DNA of 64,000 nt from CAWIMX01 sp963837345 (lineage in GTDB: Bacteria > Acidobacteriota > Vicinamibacteria > Vicinamibacterales > CAVVIG01), in the NCBI GenBank assembly GCA_963837345.1, contig CAWIMX010000002.1, positions 744,001 through 808,000 on the forward strand. Reading direction: 5' to 3'. How positions within the stretch are numbered: position 1 is the first letter of the stretch; every line of letters starts with the position of its first letter. The translations under genes and the position numbers were made by a program. Shown here in pieces: positions 48,246 through 56,590 of this stretch. Under the pieces are notes generated by a model that was not told the origin of the DNA, searched no databases, and was given only the letters and a program-made list of their open reading frames with translations.

Positions 48246-50166
48246 ATGACGCTGGTAAGCCCGGTGGTGGAGAAGTGGCGGCACGAAGGCCGAACCGACC
48301 CCGACGCGTTCTGGGCTCGGGCGGCACGCGAGCTGCCCTGGTTTCGGCCCTGGGACCGGGTTTTCGAGTGGAGCCCCCCGACGTTCCGCTGGTTCGTCGG
48401 CGCGCGCACCAATCTGGCCTGGAATGCCGTGGATCGCCACGTGGCGGCGGGCCGCGGCGGTCAGGCCGCCCTCATCTATCTGTGCGAGAACGGCCAGCGC
48501 GTCGTCTGCACCTACGCGCAGGTGCTCCACGACGTCAAGCGCATGGCGGCCGCTCTGCGCGGCCTCGGGATCGGGCGGGGCGACCGCGTCACGCTGTACA
48601 TGCCCACCTCGCTCGAAGCCATCCTGCTGATGCTGGCGCTTGTTCGAATCGGCGCGATTCACTCGGTGGTCTTCGCCGGGTTCGGCGCCAAGGCGCTGGC
48701 CGACCGGATCGAGGCCAGCGGATCGAAGGCCGTGTTCACGGCCGACGTCACGTACCGCAAGGGCAAGGCGGTGCGCCTGAAGGAGATCGTCGACGAGGCC
48801 CTTCGCTCCGGCGGAGCGTCGGTGGAGACCGTGGTGGTGTGGCCGCGGGCCCCCGAGCCGGTCGCGATGACGGGGCGTGACCTCACATGGGCGCAGTTCC
48901 TCGCGCGCGCGGACGGGCAGGACGATCGCCACGTCGAGATGGACGCCAACGAGCCCGCGCTCATCCTCGCGACGTCCGGCACCACGGCGAAGCCGAAGCT
49001 CGCGATCCACACGCACGGCGGCTACCAGGTGCACATCCACGCGATGGCCCGATGGGTCTTCGCGATGAAGCCCGAAGACGTGTGGTGGGCCACGTCCGAC
49101 ATCGGCTGGATCGTCGGCCACAGCTACATGGTGTACGCGCCGCTTCTGGTCGGCTGCACGTCGGTCGTCTTCGAGGGCGCGCTCGACTACCCGCAGGCGG
49201 AGACGAACTGGCGGACCGTCGTCGAGGAGTTCGGCGCGACCGGCATCTTCACGTCGCCGACGGCCGTCCGGACGTTGATGAAGTACGGCGACGAGCCGCT
49301 CCGGCGTGTCGATCACTCACGGCTGGCGCGCGTCGTGTGCGCCGGCGAAGTGCTGAACGCGCCGGCCTGGGACTGGCTGCAGAACCGCATCTTCGCGGGT
49401 CGCATTCCCGTGATCGATCACATGTGGCAGACCGAAACGAGCGGGCCCGTGTTCGGCAACCCGCTCGGGCTCGGGCTGTTGCCGATCAAGCCGGGTTCGG
49501 CGGGCATCCCGTTGCCGGGCATCGATGCGGCGGTGCTCACGCCGGACGGGCAGCCCTGTGAGCCGGGCGAGAAGGGCATCATGGTGCTCACGCGGCCCTT
49601 TCCCGGCCTGACGGCCGCGCTCTGGGGCGAGCCCGATCGGTACGGCCGGGACTATTGGGAGCGAATTCCCGGCGTCTACTACACCGGCGACTCGGCGCAC
49701 TTCGACGAGGATGGGTACGCGTGGTTCGCCGGGCGGGCCGACGAGATCATCAAGATCGCGGGGCACCGGATCGGCACGATCGAAGTCGAGAGCGCGTGCC
49801 TGATGAACCCGGCGGTTGCCGAGTGCGGCGTGATCGGGCGGCCCGACGACACGCGCGGCGAGGTGATTTCCGCATTCGTCGTGCTCAAGCACGGACAGGG
49901 CGCATCGCCCGAGTTGCGCCAGGCGCTCCTCGAGACCGTCCGACACGAGCTGGGACCGATTGCGGTGATCGGCGAGCTGAACTTCGTCACGTACGCTGCC
50001 GAAGACGCGGAGCGGCAAGATCATGCGCCGCGTCCTCAGGGCCGTGACCCTCGATCGCGATCCGGGCGACATCACCACCATCGAGGACGAAGGCTCGGTC
50101 GACGAAGCCCGTGGGGCCTGGCGGCGGATGAAGGACGAGATTCAGGCGCAACGGAAGGAGGCCTGA
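48246..50166 (+). CDS. acsA: Acetyl-CoA synthetase, frameshifted near the 3' end
   Basis: The enzyme activates acetate (or propionate) to the acyl-CoA with ATP. It has LILATSGTTAKPKLAIHTHG (AMP-binding), IDHMWQTETSG, YYTGDSAHFDEDGYAWFAGR and DEIIKIAGHRIGTIEVES. At GELNFVT the printed frame runs on into the next gene. Removing one base at 49995 gives YLPKTRSGKIMRRVLRAV, with the catalytic and acetyl-regulated lysine, and a normal end with stop at 50164-50166, about 639 residues. The indel directly follows GTAC (49991-49994). The printed 1140-residue reading that fuses this enzyme to a peptidase is therefore an artefact. Confidence 0.9.
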
Positions 50167-51668
50167 TGCGAAAGACGATCGGCCGGCTGGCGGCGATCTG
50201 CCTGGCCGGCGTGGCGGCGTCGGTGGGCCTCAGCGCCCAGCGGGGCGGACCGGCCGACCCGCTCTACAAGCTGGAGGACGCCTTCCTCCAGTGGCCGCTG
50301 TTGCCAGCCAATCAGAAGTACGGCGCCATCGACGGCCACAAGCTGCACCAGTACGTCGAGGCGCTGACGGCCATCTCGCGCCACTATCGCGACCAGGGGC
50401 ATCCGCAGTTCTGGGGACGCATCATCGGGACGTCGGCCGACACTGAGACCCAGCAGTGGCTGCTCCAGCAGTTCAATCGCATCGGGTTGAGCGACGTGCA
50501 CCTGCAGACGTTCGACATGGTGCCGCAGTGGATGCCCCAGTCGTGGTCCGTCGCGGTGACGGGTGCCGGCAAGACCGTGACCGTGAACGCCGCGCAGCCG
50601 GCCTACGGCACGAAGGGCACGACCGGCGACGGCCTGGATCTCGAGGCCGTGTGGGTCGGCACGGGCGCCGAGGCCGACTACCTCGGACGTGACGTGCGCG
50701 GCAAGGCCGTGTGGATGTCCAGCATGCCGCTGCCGGGATCGTGGCGCCACACGGCCACCCAGGAAAATGCCGTTCGCCGCGCCGAGGAGAAGGGCGCCGC
50801 GGCGATCTTCATCGTCATCGGGCTGCCCGGCAACATCCGGACCCAGCTCTATCCGACCGGCACGAGCGTGCCGACTTTTTCGGTGGGCATGGAGGACGGA
50901 TACGCCGTCCGCGATTTGATCGGCGAGGCCGGGGCGCACGCGCCCCGGCTGAGCCTCGAGCTCGACGTGCAGATGGTGCCGAATCTGACCACCGCCACGG
51001 TGTGGGGGACGCTGCCGGGTGCCACCGACGAAACCATCTATATCCTCGGCCACCGCGACGGCTGGTTCGAGGCCGGAACCGACAACGCGTCGGGCGTGGC
51101 CACGATGGTTGGCCTCGCGGAGTACTTCGCGAAGATCCCGCAGGCCGAACGCCGGCGCACGATCGTGTTCCTCGGGACGAGCGGTCACCACAACAGCGGC
51201 AACTACAGCGGCACCGACCTGCTCGACCAGCGCGGCGAACTGTTCGCGAAGACGGCCCTGATGATCAATGCCGAACACACCTCGACCATGCAGACGTACC
51301 TGTTGGGCGAGGCGATCCGGCGCGCCAACATGCACACCGGACTCCTGTGGTACGCGGGCGGACCGAGCCGGCCCAAGCTGCAGGATGCCGCGGTTCGCGC
51401 GTTCCGCGACTTCGGCGTGGTGACGTATGCGGAGCCGGAACGCGCCGCGCCCGGGGGCGAGATGAGCCGGCTCTGGCCGTACGTTCCCGGCGTGCAGGGC
51501 TCCGACTACAACATGTACTTCCACTCCGACGCCGAGAGCGCCGACACGGTGCCGTGGACCGGCCTCGAGTCGATCACGCGTGCGTACGCCAAGATCATCG
51601 ACGCGGTGAACCTGCTCGATCTCTCCGATCTGCAGCGTGCACCCGAGGTGGCGCCGGCCGGTCGCTGA
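50166..51668 (+). CDS. Secreted M28-like aminopeptidase with PA domain, divergent active site
   Basis: The 500-residue protein starts at an ATG overlapping the restored acsA stop (TGATG), with a GGAAGGAGG ribosome-binding site and a signal peptide (LAAICLAGVAASVGLSAQ). A protease-associated domain (about 130-260, LGRDVRGKAVWMSS, KGAAAIFIVIG) lies before an M28-type zinc-peptidase fold. Of the usual ligands, His (LGHRDGW), the bridging Asp (GTDNASGVA) and a late His (YFHSDAES) are present. The canonical Glu-Glu pair is replaced by TSGHHNSGNYSG and the next Asp by Glu (INAEHTS). It may use other ligands or be inactive. Confidence 0.85.
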   Translation: MRKTIGRLAAICLAGVAASVGLSAQRGGPADPLYKLEDAFLQWPLLPANQKYGAIDGHKLHQYVEALTAISRHYRDQGHPQFWGRIIGTSADTETQQWLLQQFNRIGLSDVHLQTFDMVPQWMPQSWSVAVTGAGKTVTVNAAQPAYGTKGTTGDGLDLEAVWVGTGAEADYLGRDVRGKAVWMSSMPLPGSWRHTATQENAVRRAEEKGAAAIFIVIGLPGNIRTQLYPTGTSVPTFSVGMEDGYAVRDLIGEAGAHAPRLSLELDVQMVPNLTTATVWGTLPGATDETIYILGHRDGWFEAGTDNASGVATMVGLAEYFAKIPQAERRRTIVFLGTSGHHNSGNYSGTDLLDQRGELFAKTALMINAEHTSTMQTYLLGEAIRRANMHTGLLWYAGGPSRPKLQDAAVRAFRDFGVVTYAEPERAAPGGEMSRLWPYVPGVQGSDYNMYFHSDAESADTVPWTGLESITRAYAKIIDAVNLLDLSDLQRAPEVAPAGR

Positions 51669-51692
51669 GAGAATCGCGGCTGCGGGCGACTT

Positions 51693-51706
51693 GATAAAAT
51701 CGAGGC
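51693..51706 (+). promoter_or_regulatory. Leaderless-type -10 box of the aldehyde dehydrogenase gene
   Basis: TAAAAT (51695-51700) is followed by exactly six bases and the ATG at 51707, so transcription would start on the A of the start codon. A TG one base before the hexamer makes it an extended -10. No -35 box is visible. Confidence 0.6.
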
Positions 51707-53206
51707 ATGGGACCTGCCAAGACGCCAGCTGCCCCCGACCGCCTGACGCTCTCCGATCGCCAGCTCTTCCGCGAGGCGTGCTACATCGACGGCCAGTGGG
51801 TGGCTCCCGACGGGGGCCCGACGATCGCCGTCGACGATCCGGCCACGGGCGCGGTGATCGGACGTGTGCCGCGGCTCGGCGCATCCGACGCGCGCCACGC
51901 CATCGATGCGGCGGCGCGCGCCTTTCCCGCCTGGCAGGCGAGGCCCGCCCGCGAACGCGCCGCCGTGCTGCGCCGCTGGTTCGAGCTCATGCTGGCGCAC
52001 CAGGACGACCTGGCCCGCCTGATGACGATCGAGCAGGGCAAACCGCTCGCGGAGTCGAAGGGCGAGACCGTCTACGCGGCGTCGTTCCTCGAATGGTTCG
52101 CCGAGGAGGCCAAGCGCGTCTACGGTGACACCATACCGGCGCCCCAGCCCGACAAGCGGATTCTCGTCCTCAAGCAGCCCGTCGGCGTCGTGGCGTGCAT
52201 CACTCCCTGGAATTTTCCGCTGGCCATGATCACCCGCAAAGCGGGACCCGCGCTGGCGGCCGGGTGCACGGTCGTGCTCAAGCCGGCGTCCCAGACGCCG
52301 TTCTCCGCCCTGGCGCTCGCCGAGCTCGCCGCGCGTGCGGGCGTGCCCGCCGGCGTGCTGAACGTCGTCACCGGACCGGCGGCCGAGATCGGCGGCGAGC
52401 TGACGTCCAATCCCCTCGTGCGCAAGCTGTCGTTCACCGGATCCACCGACGTGGGCAAGGTGCTGATGGCGCAGTGCGCCGGGACGGTGAAGAAGCTGTC
52501 GCTCGAGCTGGGCGGCAACGCTCCCTTCATCGTGTTCGACGACGCGGATCTCGACCGCGCGGTCGAGGGCGCCATCGTTTCGAAGTACCGGAATACGGGG
52601 CAGACGTGCGTCTGCGCCAACCGGCTGCTCGTGCAGGACGGCGTATACGATGCCTTTGCGGCCCGGCTCGTGGAGGCTGTCCGGTCGCTGGTGCCTGGCG
52701 ACGGCCTCGAGGCGGGCGCGACGCAGGGGCCGCTCATCGACGATCGAGCCGTGGACAAGGTGGAGAGCCACGTGGCCGACGCCGTCGCGAAGGGCGCGCG
52801 CGTTCTGGTCGGCGGGCGGCGCCATGCGCGGGGAGGGCGGTTCTACGAGCCGACAGTCCTCGGCGACGTGACGCCGGCCATGGCGGTGGCGCGCGAGGAG
52901 ACGTTCGGCCCTGTGGCGCCGCTCTTCCGGTTCCGCAGCGAGGCCGAAGCGGTGACGCTCGCCAACGACACGGAATTCGGGCTGGCCGCATATTTCTACG
53001 GGCGCGACCTGGCGCGGGTCTGGCGCGTCGCCGAAGCGCTCGAATACGGCATTGTCGGCGTGAACACGGGACTCATTTCGACCGAGGTGGCGCCGTTCGG
53101 CGGCGTGAAGGAATCGGGTCTCGGCCGGGAGGGATCGAAGTACGGCCTCGACGAATTTCTCGAGATCAAGTACGTGTGTCTGGGCGGCATGACGCCGACG
53201 GCCTGA
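51707..53206 (+). CDS. gabD: NAD(P)-dependent succinate-semialdehyde dehydrogenase-like aldehyde dehydrogenase
   Basis: The 499-residue enzyme oxidises an aldehyde to the acid. It has IDGQWVAPDGG at the start, the cofactor segment CITPWNFPLAMITRKAGPAL, FTGSTDVGK, the general base Glu in LSLELGGNAPFIVF (about 266), the catalytic Cys in NTGQTCVCANRLLVQDGVYD (about 300) and EETFGPVAPLFRF. The VGVNTGLISTEVAPFGGVKE and SGLGREGSKYG endings are typical of the succinate/glutarate semialdehyde group, so GabD is the best name; the exact substrate is inferred. A -10 box lies six bases before the ATG. Confidence 0.9.
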   Translation: MGPAKTPAAPDRLTLSDRQLFREACYIDGQWVAPDGGPTIAVDDPATGAVIGRVPRLGASDARHAIDAAARAFPAWQARPARERAAVLRRWFELMLAHQDDLARLMTIEQGKPLAESKGETVYAASFLEWFAEEAKRVYGDTIPAPQPDKRILVLKQPVGVVACITPWNFPLAMITRKAGPALAAGCTVVLKPASQTPFSALALAELAARAGVPAGVLNVVTGPAAEIGGELTSNPLVRKLSFTGSTDVGKVLMAQCAGTVKKLSLELGGNAPFIVFDDADLDRAVEGAIVSKYRNTGQTCVCANRLLVQDGVYDAFAARLVEAVRSLVPGDGLEAGATQGPLIDDRAVDKVESHVADAVAKGARVLVGGRRHARGGRFYEPTVLGDVTPAMAVAREETFGPVAPLFRFRSEAEAVTLANDTEFGLAAYFYGRDLARVWRVAEALEYGIVGVNTGLISTEVAPFGGVKESGLGREGSKYGLDEFLEIKYVCLGGMTPTA

Positions 53207-53280
53207 GAGACGGCCGGCGGGCCCGTGCTATCATCAGATTCGGTCCGCGCGGCGACCGGCTCGCCGCGGGCCGTGCACTT

Positions 53281-53517
53281 ATGGCAACCTGTCCGAGATG
53301 TCTCGGCCCGCTCACCGAGAATCACCGGTGCCCGCGCCGCGGCATGATCACGCGCGTCACCGACGCCCTCACGACGGTCGCCATCGGCAGCGCGATCGGC
53401 GTCGTCCTGAGCTTTGTGCTCGACGAGCAGCCGGCGCCGGCGCTGATTCTCGCCGCCGCGGCTCTCGGCGCCGTGCTGGCGTCGGCCGTGCGCCAGGCCA
53501 TCGGTCCCCACCTGTAG
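53281..53517 (+). CDS. Small membrane protein with N-terminal zinc-ribbon-like motif
   Basis: The 78 residues start MATCPRCLGPLTENHRCPRR, a possible zinc knuckle with three cysteines and a histidine, followed by two hydrophobic segments (TVAIGSAIGVVLSFVL and PALILAAAALGAVLASAV). The frame is open further upstream over gabD, but this ATG begins the compositionally sensible part. I recognise no family. It lies 74 bases after gabD on the same strand, and the next small gene starts 5 bases after it. A role as a membrane-bound sensor or assembly factor is possible but unsupported. Confidence 0.6.
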   Translation: MATCPRCLGPLTENHRCPRRGMITRVTDALTTVAIGSAIGVVLSFVLDEQPAPALILAAAALGAVLASAVRQAIGPHL

Positions 53518-53522
53518 TCGGC

Positions 53523-53768
53523 ATGGCCGATCGGAGCCTGTGGCGGCTCACGAATCCCTCGAATCCCGGAACCGCGCTCGAGTGTGCGATGGTGTCGTGC
53601 TGCGCCGGTGCCGAGCTGCAGGTGCTGCGGATGGACGCCGACGGGGCCGCGCCCGTCGTGCTGCTTCGGGAGCTCTATCCCACCAAGTCGGATCTGTATG
53701 AACGAGCGCGGCTCGTTCGAGCCGAATTCGAGGCCGCGGGCTTCGTCGTCGACCTCCCGCCGGTCTAG
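53523..53768 (+). CDS. Small protein of unknown function
   Basis: The 81 residues read MADRSLWRLTNPSNPGTAL, then a hydrophilic alpha/beta-like part with VVLLRELYPTKSDLYERARLV and EFEAAGFVVDLPPV. Codon use and amino-acid balance look coding, and it follows the zinc-ribbon gene by 5 bases, but there is no known domain. The NPSNP piece is encoded by a GAATCC-type 9-bp repeat like those in priA and the glycosylase. Its last four bases overlap the stop of the convergent ABC ATPase. Confidence 0.5.
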   Translation: MADRSLWRLTNPSNPGTALECAMVSCCAGAELQVLRMDADGAAPVVLLRELYPTKSDLYERARLVRAEFEAAGFVVDLPPV

Positions 53769-54433
53769 TCGTCGACGATCCAGCCGTCGCGCAGCTGGAT
53801 GATGCGCGAGCCGTAGGCCGCATTGGCCTCCGAGTGCGTCACCTGCACGATCGTGGTGCCCGCCTCGTTCAGCGTCCGGAACAGCTCCATGATCTCCTTG
53901 CCCTGGGCGGAGTGGAGGTTGCCGGTGGGTTCGTCGGCCAGGATCACCCGAGGACTCGCAATGACGGCGCGAGCCACGCCGACGAGTTGCTGCTGACCAC
54001 CCGACAACTGGTTGGGGTAGAGATCCTTCTTGCCGACGATCTGGAACCGGTCGAGCACGTCGGCGACGAGGCTCTGGCGATCCTTGCGGCTGACATTGCG
54101 GTAGGACAGTGGAATTTCGAGGTTCTCGTACACCGTGAGGTTGTCGAGCAGGTGATAGCTTTGAAAGACGAAGCCGACATGCGCCTTGTGGAGCTCGGCG
54201 CGCTGCTTGCCCGACAGGCGGTGCACCGGCTGGTCCATGAAGTAGTACTCGCCGGCCCAGGCGCTGTCGTGCATGCCGAGGATGTGCAGGAGCGTGGACT
54301 TGCCCGCTCCCGACGGCCCCATGATCGAGACGAATTCCCCTTCCTTGATGTCGGCGTTGATGCGGCGCAGCACGTACGCACGGGCCACGCCGACGGGATA
54401 CGACTTCTCGAGGCCGCGAAGGGAAATGAGCAT
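53765..54433 (-). CDS. ABC transporter ATPase, MacB/LolD type (second of two)
   Basis: The 222-residue nucleotide-binding subunit has Walker A SIMGPSGAGKSTLLHILG, Q-loop FVFQSYHLLDNLTVYEN, signature LSGGQQQLVGVARAV, Walker B VILADEPTGNLHSAQG and H-loop TIVQVTHSE. This is the MacB/LolD/FtsE class that drives mechanotransmission rather than pore transport. In the signature the usual QR is QL, and LHSA replaces the LDS of the D-loop, so it may be a degenerate partner. It lies 13 bases after the other ATPase. No permease gene is adjacent. Confidence 0.88.
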   Translation of the reverse strand: MLISLRGLEKSYPVGVARAYVLRRINADIKEGEFVSIMGPSGAGKSTLLHILGMHDSAWAGEYYFMDQPVHRLSGKQRAELHKAHVGFVFQSYHLLDNLTVYENLEIPLSYRNVSRKDRQSLVADVLDRFQIVGKKDLYPNQLSGGQQQLVGVARAVIASPRVILADEPTGNLHSAQGKEIMELFRTLNEAGTTIVQVTHSEANAAYGSRIIQLRDGWIVDD

Positions 54434-54446
54434 TCTGCCCGATATT

Positions 54447-55157
54447 CTACGACACGACCTCTTCGGGAATGTGATCCACGATGCGGCCGTCGAAGAGGTG
54501 GATGCTGCGTTCCGCGTGCCGCGCGTAGCGCGGATCGTGGGTGACCATGCAGATCGTGGCGCCGGCGCTGTGGAGCTCTTTCAGGAGGTCCATCACCGCC
54601 TCGCCGCTCTTCGAGTCGAGGTTGCCGGTCGGCTCGTCCGCCAGCAGGATGAGGGGTTCGCCGGCGACGGCCCGCGCGACGGCGACGCGCTGCTGCTGGC
54701 CGCCGGAGAGCTGGCTCGGCAGGTGCTTGGCGCGATGGCCCATGCCGACGCGTTCGAGCGCCGCCTGGACCCGTTCGCGCCGCTCCGACGACTTCATGCC
54801 GCGGTAGGTGAGCGGCAGCTCGACGTTCTCGAACACCGTGAGATCGCCGATGAGGTTGAAACTCTGGAAGATGAACCCGATCTCGCGGTTCCGGACGCGC
54901 GCCCGCTCGGAAGCCGGCAGCGACGCCACGGGGCGGCTGTTCAGGAGATAGGATCCCTCGCTGGGCGAGTCGAGCAGTCCGAGGATCGAGAGCAGGGTGG
55001 ATTTCCCGCAGCCTGACGGCCCGTTGATCGAGACGTATTCGCCACGGCCGATTTCCATCTGGATGTTCGACAGGGCGTGGGTCTCGACCTCGTCGGTGAG
55101 GAACACCTTCGTCACGCCGTCGAGCTTGATGAGAGGCTGCAATCCATTCTGCGTCAT
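54447..55157 (-). CDS. ABC transporter ATPase, MacB/LolD type (first of two)
   Basis: This 236-residue ATPase is fully canonical: SINGPSGCGKSTLLSILG, FIFQSFNLIGDLTVFEN, LSGGQQQRVAVARAVAGEP, LLADEPTGNLDSKSGE and TICMVTHDPRYARH. It belongs to the MacB/LolD group. It lies 30 bases after the adaptor gene on the same strand, so adaptor, ATPase and ATPase form an operon. MacB-type systems need an FtsX-like permease, which must be encoded elsewhere. Confidence 0.92.
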   Translation of the reverse strand: MTQNGLQPLIKLDGVTKVFLTDEVETHALSNIQMEIGRGEYVSINGPSGCGKSTLLSILGLLDSPSEGSYLLNSRPVASLPASERARVRNREIGFIFQSFNLIGDLTVFENVELPLTYRGMKSSERRERVQAALERVGMGHRAKHLPSQLSGGQQQRVAVARAVAGEPLILLADEPTGNLDSKSGEAVMDLLKELHSAGATICMVTHDPRYARHAERSIHLFDGRIVDHIPEEVVS

Positions 55158-55187
55158 GGCGCGATCTCCTTGGGGTGAGGCGGCCCG

Positions 55188-56441
55188 CTACCGGAGGCGG
55201 ACGCGGTCGAAGGCGTCCCAGTTGGACATGTCCGAGAGAATCACTTCATCGCCGACGTCGAGGCCGGAAACGACCTCGATACTGTTCACCGAGCTCTTGC
55301 CGAATTGCACCGACACGCGGTTCGCTTCGCTGTGATCGGGCGAGATCTTGAACAGGCTGACCTGGCCGTTTTCCTGACCGAACGCCGGCCGGCCGACATA
55401 CAGCACGTTCTCGAGGCGTTCGAGCTCGATCGTGCCGTCGACGCTCAGATCGGGCACGGCCCCTCGCGGCAGGTCGCCCGTGAGCGTGACGTCCACCGTA
55501 CGGGTGCCATTCTGCACCGACGGATCGATGCGGGCGACGACCCCCGGAATGACGCCGTTCCTCGTGTCGATCTCCGCCTTCTGGCCGACCTGGATGTCCT
55601 TGGCCTGCGTCTCGGCGATCTTCACTTCCGCCTTGAGGCGGCTCGGGTCGGCCACGCGCGCCAGGTTCGTGCCCGGGGCCACCTGCGCCCCCTCTTCAAC
55701 CGGCACGACCTGCAGCACGCCGTCGATGCCGGCGCGGACCTTCAGCTCGTCCCGCTCCCGAAGGCGCAGATCGCGCAGCGCACGCGCCTGATCGACGGCC
55801 GACTGCTGCACGGCCAGCTGCGCCTTGATCGCGTCCTGCTTGCTCGCCAGCTGCTCCTGCGCGATCTGACGGCGAACTTCCAGCTGATCGCGATCGACGC
55901 GCGCCTGCTCCAGATCGAGCGACGACACGAGCTTGTCCTTCGCCAGTTCCTCCTTCATCTGGGCGTTCATCTTGGCCTTCGCGTAGTCGGCCTCGATGCT
56001 CGCGCTGGTGGCACGCTGCTGAAGGAGGTCGTTCTGCACGGTGACGCGAAGGTTGGCCAGGGACGCCTCGGCGGCCTGGAGCTTCAGCTCGGCGTCCTGC
56101 AGTTCCTGATCGAGCTGGGGATTGCTCAGTTCGAGAATCACGTCGTGGGCTTTGACCGTTCGGCCGGGACGCAAGTTGATGTGTTCGACGCGGCCTTGCG
56201 TGGTGGCAGGAATCCAGCGCGTGTCTTCCGGCGTCAGCGTGCCGAGCCCGCGGACCTGCCTGACCATGGGACCCCGCTTCACGGTGTCGGGCCAGACGGT
56301 GGCGAATTCCACGGTCGGGGCCGCCGGCTGCAGCCGGGAGAGTCCGTAGCTGACGCCGCCCACCGCCACCAATGCCACCGTGGCGTACGCGGCGCGTTTC
56401 AGCCGCTTCTGTCTGACATTGGACGGTCGGGCGATATCCAT
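55188..56441 (-). CDS. Efflux periplasmic adaptor (MacA/HlyD family membrane-fusion protein)
   Basis: The 417-residue protein has one N-terminal membrane segment (AAYATVALVAVGGVSYGLSR), a biotinyl-lipoyl half-domain (VEHINLRPGRTVKAHDVILE), a coiled-coil hairpin (about 110-215) rich in Gln, Ala and Glu, the second lipoyl half (VRAGIDGVLQVVPVEEGAQV) and beta-barrel domains. Such adaptors bridge an inner-membrane ABC exporter to an outer-membrane channel. It is the first gene of the operon with the two ATPases. The 149 bases between it and the HD-GYP gene show no further gene. Confidence 0.92.
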   Translation of the reverse strand: MDIARPSNVRQKRLKRAAYATVALVAVGGVSYGLSRLQPAAPTVEFATVWPDTVKRGPMVRQVRGLGTLTPEDTRWIPATTQGRVEHINLRPGRTVKAHDVILELSNPQLDQELQDAELKLQAAEASLANLRVTVQNDLLQQRATSASIEADYAKAKMNAQMKEELAKDKLVSSLDLEQARVDRDQLEVRRQIAQEQLASKQDAIKAQLAVQQSAVDQARALRDLRLRERDELKVRAGIDGVLQVVPVEEGAQVAPGTNLARVADPSRLKAEVKIAETQAKDIQVGQKAEIDTRNGVIPGVVARIDPSVQNGTRTVDVTLTGDLPRGAVPDLSVDGTIELERLENVLYVGRPAFGQENGQVSLFKISPDHSEANRVSVQFGKSSVNSIEVVSGLDVGDEVILSDMSNWDAFDRVRLR

Positions 56442-56590
56442 GGTTGGTGTCCTGGACGCGAGACGAGATTGGTTCCTTAGACGGAATCGAGTCGCGAATG
56501 GATCACGTAAATGCGCGGATCCGCCGATGGCCCACGGGCCAAGGGCGATAAGCCGCCTAAAGGATTATACCGGAAGGACTTCCCGCGATT

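Noticed and set aside
48246..51668. A genuine acetyl-CoA synthetase-peptidase fusion protein
   Set aside because: The join lies at a one-base indel. The correct frame gives the normal synthetase C terminus, and the peptidase has its own ribosome-binding site and signal peptide.
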